A stretch of 64,000 bases of DNA, from positions 38,173,374 to 38,237,373 of the forward strand of contig CM055101.1 in NCBI GenBank assembly GCA_029204225.1, read 5' to 3'. Below, piece by piece: positions 11,512 through 24,442 of the stretch. Numbering within the stretch: the stretch's first letter is position 1; each line of letters begins with the position of its first letter. The stretch comes from Diphasiastrum complanatum. Taxonomy: Eukaryota; Streptophyta; Lycopodiopsida; Lycopodiales; Lycopodiaceae. Position numbers and translations under genes: made by a program. The notes beneath the pieces are model-generated. The model was not told the DNA's origin and made no database searches. It was given only the letters and a program-made list of their open reading frames with translations.

Positions 11512-11884
11512 AGTTACAAGCTAAGATTCACTAGCTATGCTAGAAAGCAAGACTTAAGCTAGAAAGCAAGAAGAGAATGCTTAAGGAGGCTAAAGAAAAG
11601 CAATCATCATAAACTGAATAAAGGAATACAATGATGCCTTAGTGATACCCTCTCCCTGAATCAAATGGAGGATGCAAAAAAGGGAGGGAAAAGGATTTGG
11701 ACGGAAAATAGTGCACCCTCCCAATAGGAGGACCCCCACTCCAAATCAATGTGACCAAGTCCTAAAAATATAACCAAATAAGACCCAAGGCCAGTATATG
11801 AATAAAAAGGGCCCTTAGGCCTGCTTATGCATAATAACAATAAAAGAATGGACGTGGCAAATGTAATGAGCCAAGTCCATAACT
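11512..11884 (-). repeat. 3' LTR of element A
   Basis: 373 bp. In the orientation of A and of LTV1, this LTR lies 370 bp upstream of the LTV1 start codon and points toward it. Confidence 0.9.
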
Positions 11885-12149
11885 CTTCCCTGCAGAAAAA
11901 CAAAGCCCTCCACCGACTAGCAAGCATAATGACTATCTAAAATAATAATGTAAGCATGCTAAATACTGAAAAATCACGAACTAATGAAAATACTGATGGA
12001 GAACAGATAAGTCGTCACAACAGATAACCCCAAAAGTATCATAACTATGTAAAGCAAGTACTAAGCAAATACTGCAATAAAGACTAGTCATAGCTAGCCG
12101 AATCATGAAGTAGAGGGAACATCTACAATGATATTTGTACTAGAGGAAA

Positions 12150-12300
12150 GAACTAAAGCCATGAGGGCTCGAGCCTGATCTACCAATATGGTGTATGATA
12201 AAACACATCAACAGGCTCCCATGTGGCCTCCTCAACAGGACGACCATCCCACTGGATCAAAAACTGAATCTGCAGGCAGCGTCGACTATGATGAAGACGA
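12150..12300 (-). pseudogene. chromodomain remnant inside element A
   Basis: The minus-strand reading gives QFLIQWDGRPVEEATWEPVD, close to the end of gypsy chromodomains (LIQWKG...EATWEP). Stops lie on both sides. It suggests that A derives from a Ty3/gypsy chromovirus whose pol has eroded. Confidence 0.6.
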
Positions 12301-14530
12301 ACCTAGTGAACGACAGCTGGTAAGAAAGGGAACAGCTCGGGATCAATATCATGGCGACAAAGGAAACATCTCGGCCATGTCATAAAAAATCAAGCAATAT
12401 GCCAGGAATGCCAAGGAACCAGAAGAAGATCAAGCAACAATTAGGAATGCCAAGGTATCCGTACTGCCCAAGCTAGTAGAGGATCAACCCAAAAGATAGG
12501 GACATCATACCAAGGTATCCAAAAAACTCGAGAAAGTAGAACTGCATCAGCAACTGAAAGCCAATAAGGAAACTAGAAAAGAGATGGACACTCATTGCAA
12601 ATAGCCGCATCATACACGTAACCATCAACTATATGTGCAAGGTGCCCCAAGAAAAGATAGCAGCATCGGAAGACCAGCACCAAAGAGTATAAGCAGGATG
12701 ACAAGCACGCTGTAACAGCATGGAAAAGCAAGCGATATGTTAGGAAACATGGAGCATAAAGAAATCATCCTGACAAAAGATAGCTAAAAATGGAGAAATA
12801 TGCACCAGTATGGTCATAAGCCCAAGGTATCCATAAGGCCCATGAATGAAAAGTAGCAATGGCACACGGTACCCTCAAGGCCCATATCACGAGAAGAGCA
12901 GCATGTCAGAAGCTCCAGAAGGTCCAAGAAATCAATGCATCATCTAAAAAGACATGATGCATGAAAACAGTAGCAACAAATCTAGAAATAGTAGAGGCCC
13001 CAACTAAAAAACTGTAGCCGAAAAACTCATCTAGGAAGACCTCATATGGACATACCAATCCATCATAGGATACACCAAAAACGGATGGAGAATTGGACGA
13101 CCTATCGGAACTGGCCGCAAGTGTAATCCCAAAGTACACACCAGGCGCACAAGTGAGGAATTGAAAAAATGCACTGGAACGAGGAACAAGATCCGCAACA
13201 TCAATAGCAAGCATCGAAGCAATATCCTCATGTAGTTGGGAATGAGTATCAAAGCACATATGAGCAACACTGAAGTATATGGCGGCAACATCCCCAAAAA
13301 CTATCCAAGAGAGGAGAAGAAACTCTCTCAAGGTACCCTAATAGTCTCGAAACACCAGAACAAAGTGGCAACTCAGCATCGGAGACCAAGCGATATGGAG
13401 CAACCTGAAATGACGGGGAACCTGAAGATCACCCGGACAAACAGTAGCTAGAACGTGAGGCAATAACCCAAGCCATCAAGATATGCTGAGCCTGACAATG
13501 AGCAACAATTTAAGGAACAAATAGAGAGCCACATGCATAATCATAGAGATATCGGCACCATAGGCGATCAGTAATATGGAAAAACCAGCACCAATCAACA
13601 GGTCCAAATGAAAACCAAGCTATATGTAGTAACCAAGAATGCCATATAGTCATAGCCTCGACATGGACTGCAGGAAACCTATATGTAGAAACACAAGGAG
13701 ACTGAAGGATCCCTGTATACTCATCTAGAAAGATCCCAGCATATAAATACCCTAGATAGGTAATAGTGACCATCTGGCAAATATCTTCGGATGAAAAATG
13801 TGTAACGGTAAGGGCGAAAGGCTCATGAATCATGTCAGGAATCATAAAAATATCATGAGGCAGATCACAGACCTCAAGCAGAGATCCATGGAATAAAACG
13901 AACGTGGACCAATAGCGAGGGAACCAGCAAACGTGGACTTGTGAAGAACCTCATAGAAATCAACAGGAACATCGGCCATAACGAACTCAAGAGATGGAGA
14001 TATAGAGACCAATGGAGAAGATACTGCACCATCCACCGAACCATAGTCTCAAGGCTAGAAAGAACATGATCAATACGACTCCCAAGATGATCCATGCGGG
14101 CATCAACATGTGTAAAACGATCATTGAAAGAGCTCTACGGTGGGTTTTTTGATGAAGAAGTTGCCATAGGGACTAAGGAAGAGACAAAACTTGAGGGAGA
14201 GGACATCTGTCGTCACTCCAACTTAGTCTAACTTCCAAAATCACCAAAAATGGCACAGAAACAGCCAATTGAGACGGATAATAATCAGAAAATAAGGGAC
14301 TGAGAAAGTAGAATAATGGACAGCAAATGTGCAAGGCCAATAAGTAGAAAGGTTCTAGCAAAATGAAAAAGAGAAGCAGGAGGGTGTGAGGCAGCAAAAT
14401 AACAAATATGAGAGAGAAATAGGTGGCTGAAAAAAGAGCAGTATGTGAACAAGAAGAGAGCAAGTAGGTGCAAAAAGGAAGTACAAATGGGCGCAAACAA
14501 TACCTGGGTGGGTGCTGATCTGTTGTCCAA
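12301..14530. other. unrecognised interior of element A
   Basis: Open frames of up to about 140 codons occur on the minus strand, for example 13331-12906 and 13845-13510. None shows a protease, RT, integrase or gag motif I recognise, and the residue composition (many H, S, L, F, W) looks like spurious translation. I see no gene. Confidence 0.5.
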
Positions 14531-14539
14531 TCAATAGTG

Positions 14540-15065
14540 CCAACAAAGAGAGGTAAAAGCTGAAGATATGATAGAATAGATGCGCCAACCAGCCACCAAT
14601 CCAAATCCTCAACTCGCGCCAAATAAGCTGAAAAAAGTGCTGAAAGAGGGCGCTAGACAACCGACAAATAATCAGCAAAATGAGCAGCAAGTCGATGGAG
14701 AAATCCGTCGAGAATGGTGTGATAATAGGGCACTGGACAACAACTACCAAGATCCACAATATGCTGAAAAACAGGTTGGAAAGGGTGCTAAAGTAAGGCG
14801 CCGACCAGCCTCCAATCAATAGCCGAAACGGACAGCAAGTCGGTGAAAAGAATCGCTGAAAATGAGACGGTAGTAGGACGATGGACAACCTCCAACCAAT
14901 ATAAAAAATGGACAGCAAATCGGTGACAAAAAGTGTCGAAAATGATGAGGTAGTAGGACGCTGGGCAATAGCTACCAAATCTGCAAAAACAATGAAAATC
15001 TGACGAAAAAATCGACGAAAGTGATGGATTACCACTAAAAATGAGATGGTAGTAGGGCGCTAGAC
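14540..15065. repeat. 70-80-bp tandem repeat array, left part
   Basis: Degenerate units each contain GGGCGCTGGACA-like and CAACCTCCACCAAT-like cores, at about 14650, 14727, 14790, 14877, 14960 and 15055. The array continues at 21122 beyond element B, which inserted into one unit. Long minus-strand frames here are products of the repeat, not genes. Confidence 0.7.
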
Positions 15066-15341
15066 ACTTAGAATTTGCTTTGCACAGGAACACAGATCAT
15101 GCTACACAGTAACACAGACAGAAAATCACTCTCCTCAGCAAGCTCACATAGCAACTGTATTTCTCAAAATGAAATTACACTGTACATATAGTTGTTCACT
15201 CAGGCAACCCATGCATGACCCAGGTTGCCATTGGCGGGACGCGTGTCCCATCGACTTGCCTCGTGGCGAGGCCAACTGATCCTTATCCACTGATAGGACC
15301 CACAGTACAATAACACAGTGATTCTAACTTTAATTCTAACT
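15066..15341 (-). repeat. 3' LTR of element B
   Basis: 276 bp. Just inside it, the minus strand carries a purine tract AAGGGAGGG (15342-15350), the polypurine tract. Confidence 0.92.
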
Positions 15342-15394
15342 CCCTCCCTTAAAGTAGAGTCACTTTTTATACAGTCATATACATAGCTTTAAAG

Positions 15395-18300
15395 TCAACA
15401 AACTTTAAATATAGAAAGTTTTGATCTAAACTTATCAAACTTTTCTCCAGTAAGTGGCTTAGTGAAAATATCAGCTAGTTGTTCTTCTGTGCTACAATGA
15501 ACAACATGAATTTCACGACTTAGCAGTCTTTCACGTATGAAGTGATATTGAATCTCAATGTGTTTAGTTCTCGCATGGAACACTGGATTCTTTGCTAGCT
15601 GAATGCCACTTTGACTGTCACTATGTAAAGTTGTGAGATTTTTCTGCTTCATGCCAATCTCTTCCAAGGTTTGTCTCAACCATATAGCTTCTTGTGCAGC
15701 ACCACACATTGTCTTATACACTGCTTCTATGGTGGAAAGAGCAATTGTACTTTGCTTCTTACTAGACCAGGAAAAGCAATTACCACAAAACTGGAATATA
15801 TATCTTGTGGTGGATCTATGATCATCATAGTCACCTCCCCAGTCCGCATCCACATAGCCACACAACTCGGGTAAACCATCATGCTTCGTGTAAATCAAGC
15901 CATACTCTGATGTGCCTTTCACATAACGCAAAATGCGTTTAGCTGTTTTCCAATGCGTTTTCGTAGGTGCTGCCATAAACTGACTTACAATGCCAACAGC
16001 ATAGCATATATCTGGTCTAGTTGTGGTAAGGTAAATCAAGCTCCCAACTAACTGTCTATATAGCGTAGCATCAAATGATTGTGATTCATCAAGCTTAGAA
16101 AGCTTTTTACCTGGTTCAATAGGAGTGTTTACTGTTTGCAATCCTGCAACCTAAACCTGTGTAGTAACTCTTTGACATATTTCACCTGTGTTAAACCCAC
16201 TTCATGTCCTTTTTGCCACACTTCTACTCCAAGGCAGTAATGCATCAGGCTGAGATCCGTCATCTTAAATTGTTTCATGAGGTCTTTCTTGATTATGTCT
16301 ATCATCTCTTGATTATTTTCCGTAATAATCAAGTCATCAACATAAAGAGCAATCAAAGCAACCATACCATCAAAGCATAAGACATATAGATTTGGATTAG
16401 AATGCGTTCTCACCATCCCCTTTGAACGAAAGTAGGCATCAATCCTGCTATACCACGCACGTGGTGCTTGTCTAAGACCATAAAGCGCTTTCTTCAAGCG
16501 ACATACTTTATTTTCCTGTCCTTTCGTTACAAAGCCTTCAGGTTGATCCATGAACACTTCTTCTTCTAACTCACCATTTAAAAAAGTAGATTTCACATCC
16601 ATCTGATGCAAAGGCCAACCAAAATGTGAAGCTAAAGCAATAAGTAGACGTAGAGTATTCCACTTACACACCGGCGCAAAGGTCTCCTCATAGTCAATGC
16701 CTTTATTTTGTGCGTACCCTTTGATTACCAATCTTGCTTTGTGTTTTGCTATGCTTCCATCTGCATGGTACTTAGTTCTATATACCCATTTGCAACCAAT
16801 GGGTTTCTTGCCAACTGGTGGTTCTACTAAGTCCCATGTGTTATGCTTAGCAATTGACTCCATCTCCTCTCCCATGGCTTTGATCCAAATGTCATCATCC
16901 TTCGCTTCAACATAAGTCGAAGGTTTTTTGCTTTGAATAATGCTGGATAACAGAGCATGATTTGCTTCATACCTTTCAGGTAGTATCTTCTCTCTTGTTG
17001 ATCTTCGTAGCTCTCCCTGGTTAGATGATCCTAGAAAGTCATCTATATCGCGGCTCTCCATCAATCTCTCAAACCACTTAGGGAGCTTTCTGTCAGGTGA
17101 TCGGCTTCCTGGTGAAAATGTATCCCACGATACATCCTTCTCCTTGCATTTGTCACCTGCAATTTCAATCCTTCTTGCACCAAAAGGTTTGTCCCTGCCT
17201 CTCCAACCTGTTTCTTGAGGTTGAGTAGTAGTATCTTGAGATGTATCTTCATGTTCATTACTCGGAAGGTCAATGAATGGATCATCATCAGGTGGTATCC
17301 TCACTATGCCATTTTTCCTACTGGATGTGTCTATCTTCTCAGCATCTTCGTCTTCATACATCTTGGATTCATCAAAGATAACATCTCGGCTTATATGGAT
17401 TTTGTTTTCGACTGGATCAAAACATCTATAGCCCTTCACGCGATCATCATATCCTAGGAATATGCACTTGATAGCTTTTACATCAAGTTTACGTCTTTCT
17501 TCCTTAGGAATATGTACAAAGGCCTTACATCCAAAGATTCGCAAGCGGTTCACCTTTGGCTTCTTCTTTGTGAATGCTTCCTCAGGTGTATTTTTGGTAT
17601 GGCAATGGTAGGACTTCTATTTTGAAGATAGACTGCCGTGCTACATGCTTCTGACCAAAAATCTTTTGGTAATTTCATCTCAGCTAGCATAGATCTGGCA
17701 CTTTCCACAATCGTACGATTTTTGCGCTCAGCTACACCATTGAGAGCAGGAGTATGAGCTTGCGTAAACTGTCTTTTAATCCCACATTGATCACAAAGAT
17801 CATTGAAGTCATTAGACTTATACTCACCTCCACTATCTGATCTTAGGACTTTGATCTTCTTACCTGTTTGATTTTGGACCAAGTTTTTGAAGTTCTTGAA
17901 GTTATCAAAAGCATTTGATTTCTTCTTCAAGAAGTAGATCCACGTCTTACGTGACATATCATCAATAAAGGTCATGAAATAGAAGGCTTTTCCTAAGGAC
18001 ATGGTCCTCATGGGCCCGCATAAATTTGTGTGGATTGAATCCAAGACCCTTTGCTCTTGCAACACCCCCTTTATTGAACTTCTCTCGATGCTGCTTCCCA
18101 CATATACAAGATTCGCACATCGATTTCAAGTGATCTTCTATTGTAGGCAGTCCTGTTACCATCTCAAATTTTCTCATCAAACTGAGGCTTCCCAAGTTCA
18201 AGTGACCAAGCCTCTTGTGACACAACTCAGTTTGCGAAGGAATGGATGACACAAGTCCATGCTGCCCCTTGATTGTGGCATTCAACCTGTACAATTTTGT

Positions 18301-19530
18301 ATTGGGCTCTCTTACTCCATTCGCAATAATTTTGAGCTTTTGGTTCGCATCCTTCACAAAGCAACGATCATGGGCGAATTCTACTTTCAACTTTTGATCA
18401 GTAATGACTCCAACATAAAGTAGATTTTTTTTCAAACCTGGTACGTAAAGTACCTCCCTGATCATCTTGCTTTTGCCATCAGGCAGTTGGATTGAAACTG
18501 TGCCTATCCCCTTGATCATGCACACCTCACCATTTGCTTGTGAAACAAATGTTCCATTATCCAATGCCTTCAAACTACTGAACCGGTTCTTGTTACCTGT
18601 CATGTGTCTTGTGGCTCCTGAGTCAATATACCATGCTTGATCATCTTGATTAGATGACAATGCAGATATGAAGATTCTAGAGTCTTCAATCTCACCTTCA
18701 TCGACAAGGTTCCCTGCTTGTTTTGGTTTTCCCTTGCCTTGTTCCTCCAGGAATTTGCGACATTCACTCTTCCAGTGGCCTTTTTTACCACAATGGAAGC
18801 ACTTGCCTTTCTTCTTAGTTTTGCTGGAAGATCCCTCATCCTCCTGAGACTTGGCAAATTGTTGTTTAGTCTTCTTCTTGCCCTTGCACTTGCCTTGTTT
18901 TTGGCATGTTGCAAGTGCCTGATCATCAGTATTTTGACGTCTAGCTTTCACCATTTCTCGTCGTTGCTCTTCTTGCATCAAGATTCATGTGAGCTCGTCA
19001 AAGGTTGGCAATCTTTCTCTTGATGCTATTCTGCTCACAAACATTTGATAGGGTTCTGCAATGCCGCATAATGCATTATGCACCAGCTCCACATCACGTA
19101 TGCGTTCTCCAATAGAATGCAGTTCATCTCTCATTGTCTTGATTCTGGTCATGTACGTCTGAATGTGCTCTCCTTGTTCCATGCGGGCACTATTCAACTT
19201 TGACTTCAGAAACATGATTCTTGACGGATTTGATGTCTCGAACTACTCCTTTAGCACATCCCATGCCTGTCTGGGTGTAATAGCATCACAAATGTGGGTA
19301 ATGATGTGATCCTTCACTGACAAGTTAATGAAGGTCAAAGCTTTCCTCATCTTTTTGTCGAACACTTTGATGTCTGCTTCATTTGGCGGCCTTCTCTCAT
19401 CACCTGTGACGACTTCCCACACGTCTTTCTCCATCAGTATGTTTTTCATTTTGAATTTCCACACTGCATAGTTGGAAATCCCATCCAATTTGCTACTTTC
19501 ACTCAAAATGGACTCTCCCATGTTTGCCAT
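15395..19530 (-). pseudogene. copia gag-pol polyprotein of element B, five lesions
   Basis: Gag starts at 19530 (MANMGESILSESSKLDG). A zinc knuckle CFHCGKKGHWKSEC lies near 18800 and the protease WYIDSGATRHMT near 18620. The integrase finger reads HKRLGHLNLG...CESCICGKQHR; the core has FIDD, RSDSGGEY and NGVAERKNR (D, D, E intact). RT has HQMDVKSTFLNGEL and the catalytic LYVDDLIIT near 16340. RNase H has YVDADWGG, but its conserved EAEY reads EAVY; the frame ends at 15395 with IFTKPLTGEKFDKFRSKL. Lesions: in-frame stops at about 19240 and 18986, and frameshifts near 18060, 17600 and 16135. It is close to complete but defective. Confidence 0.93.
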
Positions 19531-20833
19531 CGCAAAACTGCTTAAAACTTCTGCCTTAGGCTAAGAACAGTATGTCGAGGCCAGCAGTGATGTCAGAAGT
19601 TGAAAATAATGACCTGCACTTTTTTTTTTCTTACCAGGCCACTCGTCGTTTTTCCACCAATTTGAAAGCCAAATCGGCATCGCCTTCCGAAATGCACTCA
19701 GTCGTCAATTCTCAACAATGTGCCCAGTGGAATGGTGAAACTACTTCTAGCGTACTCCGAACACTTTCTCCGCTACAACCGCTTTGTTTTGCTATACCGT
19801 ACTTGCAGGTACAGTCCGGGTGCCCTTCGTTTGGAGGTTATAGCCTTTCGTTTGGGTCAAAACGGGCAAAGGACCCAAAAATAGGGACTTTTCTAGCTTT
19901 TGAACTGTTTCTTCACTTTGAAGAAACTTCACTCTTCACTTGTGAAGGGACCCAACTCAACTTTCAGTATGAAAATTTTTAATGAAGTTGAAGGCCAAAA
20001 TGCACTTCAATTCTTCAGGACCCTGTTTAAAGCTCATCCAATGGCTGAACCAAATCTTGTGGTTCAAATTTCTCTCCCATCACAGATTCTGGACCGTTGA
20101 TTCACTTGACACCTCATCTACAGGTTCAAAGTCCATCTGGGCATCGAACCAAACTCCTGCATACGCTAAGAACTTAGGTACACTGAGTTCTTCATCGCGT
20201 CGGGCGCACGAACTGCCCGCGACTTCCCTGCCTGCGACCGCGTCTCCCTTCTCTCAAAAAGATCAGATCAAGCTCTCCTGTGGATCGTTTTGAGCACAAT
20301 TTGAGGCCTGGAGCAGGGTCGCCCTACTGAATCCATGACTTTAGAATGTTCAGTTAGGAATTTCCGTGGAGAAACGATGATTTTAGCTCAACTTGACAAA
20401 GTGGCTTTTTCACCTTTTTACCGCAAATTTGCTAGGTTAACTATCTGGAGACAAATCTCTGACATAAATCTCAGAATCTCTCCATGGCTGATTGACAGTG
20501 TGATTAGATTCCTTCATGTCCTTACGGCATCCAAAACGGTGCACAAACAGCGAAGAAATCACCAATTATGTATAAAAACCGTAACTCCAAGTCCAGTTTC
20601 AATTTTCAGCTGGCTTCGAAATTGTCAATTTTTCACCAAATTTTTCCATGTCTGATGCTATGCACAGGCTAATAATCCCTCTGCTGAGCTTAGCAAGCCT
20701 CTATAAATTAGAAATCGTGCACCAGTGCTTCTCTTTCTGTCTTCAACCCGCCGTAAAACCCCGAACTCTCAGAAGATAGTTCTCCCGAAGCTCTCTTCAA
20801 CGACGATACTGTACTGTGTACACTCCTTGTACG
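19531..20833 (-). other. long untranslated leader of element B
   Basis: 1.3 kb lie between the primer site and the gag start. Short plus-strand frames occur here but carry no known motif. I see no coding sequence in the element's orientation. Confidence 0.6.
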
Positions 20834-20845
20834 GCTCTGATACCA
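20834..20845 (-). other. primer-binding site of element B, tRNA-iMet type
   Basis: TGGTATCAGAGC on the minus strand, directly abutting the 5' LTR end. Confidence 0.92.
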
Positions 20846-21121
20846 ACTTAGAATTTGCTTTGCATAGGAACACAGATCATGCTACACAGTAACACAGACA
20901 GAAAATCACTCTTCTCAGCAAGCTCACATAGCAACTGTATTTCTCAAAATGAAATTACACTATACATATAGTTGTTCACTCAGGCAACCCATGCATGACC
21001 CAGGTTGCCGTTGGCGGGACACGTGTCCCGTTGACTTGCCTCGTGGCGAGGTCAACTGATCCTTATCCACTGATAGGACCCACAGTACAGTAACACAGTG
21101 ATTCTAACTTTAATTCTAACT
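20846..21121 (-). repeat. 5' LTR of element B
   Basis: 276 bp, identical in length to the 3' LTR. Followed by the target duplication TAGAC at 21122-21126. Confidence 0.92.
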
Positions 21122-21126
21122 TAGAC

Positions 21127-21515
21127 AACTTCCAATCAATATAAAAAATGGACAGGAAATCGTTGGCAAAAAGTGTCAAAAATGATGAGGTAGTAGGGCA
21201 CTGGACAATAGCTCCCAAATTTGCAAAAACAATGAAAATCACCCAAAAAAAAATTGACGAAAGTGATGGGTTAGCAGGGCGCTGGATAGCCTCCACCAAA
21301 ACTGCAAAAAATGATGAAGAAATCGTCGAAAGTAATGGGTAGTAGGGCGTTGGACAACCACCACCCATCTGCAAAAATGACGGAGAAAAATCGATGAAAG
21401 TGATGGGTGGTAGAGCGCTGGACAGCCTCCACCAATCTGCAGGAAGGTTGACGGAGAAAAATCGATGAAAGTGATGAGTGATAGGGCGCTGGACAGCCTC
21501 CACCAATCTGCAGGA
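21127..21515. repeat. 70-80-bp tandem repeat array of element A, right part
   Basis: Units of about 70 bp carry GCGCTGGACAGCCTCCACCA or variants at about 21198, 21270, 21346, 21415 and 21487. The last two units are nearly identical. This continues the array at 14540-15065. Confidence 0.8.
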
Positions 21516-21519
21516 AAGT

Positions 21520-21531
21520 GCTCTGATACCA
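21520..21531 (-). other. primer-binding site of element A, tRNA-iMet type
   Basis: TGGTATCAGAGC on the minus strand, directly adjacent to the LTR end ...TAACT with zero spacer. Confidence 0.9.
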
Positions 21532-21904
21532 AGTTACAAGCTAAGATTCACTAGCTATGCTAGAAAGCATGACTTAAGCTAGAAAGCAGGAAGAGAATGC
21601 TTAAGGAGGCTAAAGAGGAGCAATCATCATAAACTGAATAAAGGAATAAAATGATGCCCTACTTATACCCTCTCCCTGAATTAAATGGAGGATTCAAAAA
21701 AGGGAGGGACAAGGATTTGGAGGGAAAATAGTGCACCCTCCCAATAGGAGGACCCCCACTCCAAATCAATGTGACTAAGTCCTAAAAATATAACCAAATA
21801 GGGCCCAAGGCCAGTATATGAATAAAAAGGGCCCTTAGGCCTGCTTATGCATAATAACAATAAAGGAATGGATGCGGCGAATGTAATGAGCCAAGTCCAT
21901 AACT
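21532..21904 (-). repeat. 5' LTR of element A
   Basis: 373 bp. Followed by the target duplication CACTC at 21905-21909. Confidence 0.9.
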
Positions 21905-21909
21905 CACTC

Positions 21910-23350
<1,441 letters not shown>

Positions 23351-23352
23351 GG

Positions 23353-23600
23353 CTAGAACAACACAAAAGATTCTTTTGTTTCATCTTCCTTAGTGCTAAT
23401 CCAATATGGAAAAAGATATATGGTATTGAGAATTAGCTCTATTTGATGGTCGACACTCATCTGGAGAGGTAAGCCATCAGGTAGTTTTTCAAGAAATAAA
23501 TCGCTAAAATCTTGTCTAAGTTTGTTAAATATTCTACCTTCAGGGTTATTTAAAGACACATTCAAAGGCATTTGCGATAAATCAATATTTAGAATCTAAA
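23353..23600 (-). pseudogene. Ty3/gypsy pol fragment before RT
   Basis: The minus strand reads FSDLFLEKLPDGLPLQMSVDHQIELI, the conserved linker between protease and RT in gypsy elements ([23 protein letters not shown], split here). The RT itself is absent. It is an isolated scrap. Confidence 0.75.
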
Positions 23601-23995
23601 CAGCATAATCATCAATATAAATTTCATCTTTAAGAAAACAAAAATAAATTTTATACTCAGAGTCTTGTAGATATTCAACAACTTCCAAAGTAGATAGTGA
23701 TAGGATGACAAGGCTACACTATTTGTGAGAAATTTCAACTAGTTTTGCTATTTTGGTCATATTTGTATATTTGGCAATAGAGGCCAATTTTCATATTTGA
23801 CTTAGAGTTTGACTTTTCAAAGTTATATTAGTCTAAAATAATTTGAATAAACACTTTTGGAAAGTGTGGGAAACCATGGAACACAAGTTTTTGATAGATT
23901 CAATTTGAGTGGTAGAGACATTGAATCTAGTCACAAAATAGTAGTGTTTTTCATTATGGAGGGAAACCAAAGTTTGAAGTTAGGTAATGGACCTA

Positions 23996-24005
23996 CTATA
24001 AAAGG
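23996..24005 (+). promoter_or_regulatory. TATA box of the element C LTR
   Basis: CTATAAAAGG lies about 430 bp upstream of the primer site and about 30 bp upstream of a CT tract. This fits the U3/R boundary of a plus-strand LTR. The LTR start could not be fixed. Confidence 0.5.
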
Positions 24006-24026
24006 ATGTAACTCATGGGAAGAAGA

Positions 24027-24028
<2 letters not shown>

Positions 24029-24108
<80 letters not shown>
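24029..24108. repeat. (CT)40 microsatellite in the element C LTR
   Basis: 80 bp of CT starting about 25 bp after the TATA box, where transcription should begin. Confidence 0.97.
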
Positions 24109-24111
<3 letters not shown>

Positions 24112-24430
24112 GCTTATACATGGTTCTCTTGGGTTCATCTATCCATTGGTGCACTATATTGGTGATATCTTGCAATCTTGTGTGTAGAATGCTTATTTTA
24201 TGTTTTTTTCGGATCTACACGTGTGAAATACAGTAGCTTATGATTTTTGTATGGACAACAACTTCATCAGATTTTATGTTTGATGTTTGATCAGGTTCTT
24301 AGTGAGTTTGCATCTCTTTCTTTAAGTAGATGTTGATTTTTCCACATTGGCAAGATTAGTAGAATTGATCTATTTGTAACCAAAGATCAGGTTATGGATT
24401 TGGATATTGATTGATCCCAAATTCTTCGCA

Positions 24431-24442
24431 TGGTATCAGAGC
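24431..24442 (+). other. primer-binding site of copia element C
   Basis: TGGTATCAGAGC on the plus strand directly after ...CTTCGCA. It marks the right end of a 5' LTR that ends at 24430. Confidence 0.88.

Larger units (their letters stand above)
15066..21121 (-). mobile_element. Ty1/copia element B, nested in A
   Basis: 6,056 bp with 276-bp LTRs at 15066-15341 and 20846-21121 and target duplication TAGAC (15061-15065 and 21122-21126). The ends read AGTTAGAATT...AATTCTAAGT on the minus strand, nearly inverted and not TG...CA; the boundary is uncertain by one base because TAGACA also matches. By hand I count 9 LTR differences in 276 (about 3.3%). The internal order gag, protease, integrase, RT, RNase H defines Ty1/copia. 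Confidence 0.93.
11512..21904 (-). mobile_element. LTR element A, 10.4 kb, non-TG/CA ends
   Basis: Two 373-bp direct repeats at 11512-11884 and 21532-21904 are flanked by the 5-bp target duplication CACTC (11507-11511 and 21905-21909). The LTR ends are AGTTA...TAACT, a perfect 5-bp inverted terminus but not TG...CA. The primer site touches the 5' LTR with no spacer, and a purine tract GCAGGGAAG precedes the 3' LTR. By hand I count about 19 LTR differences (roughly 5%). The interior is 6,056 bp of nested element B plus about 3.6 kb of A itself. That remainder is largely non-coding: a chromodomain remnant and an array of 70-80-bp repeats. It may be a non-autonomous derivative of a gypsy element. 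Confidence 0.88.

Noticed and set aside
12906-14095. Possible gypsy pol in the interior of element A
   Set aside because: I searched both strands for DSGA, YxDD, HHCC and DDE motifs and found none; only the chromodomain-like scrap at 12150-12300 stands.
14173-15093. Long minus-strand frames rich in F, S and L
   Set aside because: They are translations of a tandem repeat array; codons repeat with the unit.
19572-20655. Plus-strand frames of about 65-136 codons in the leader of element B
   Set aside because: No motif, no LTR in that orientation, and they are antisense to the element.
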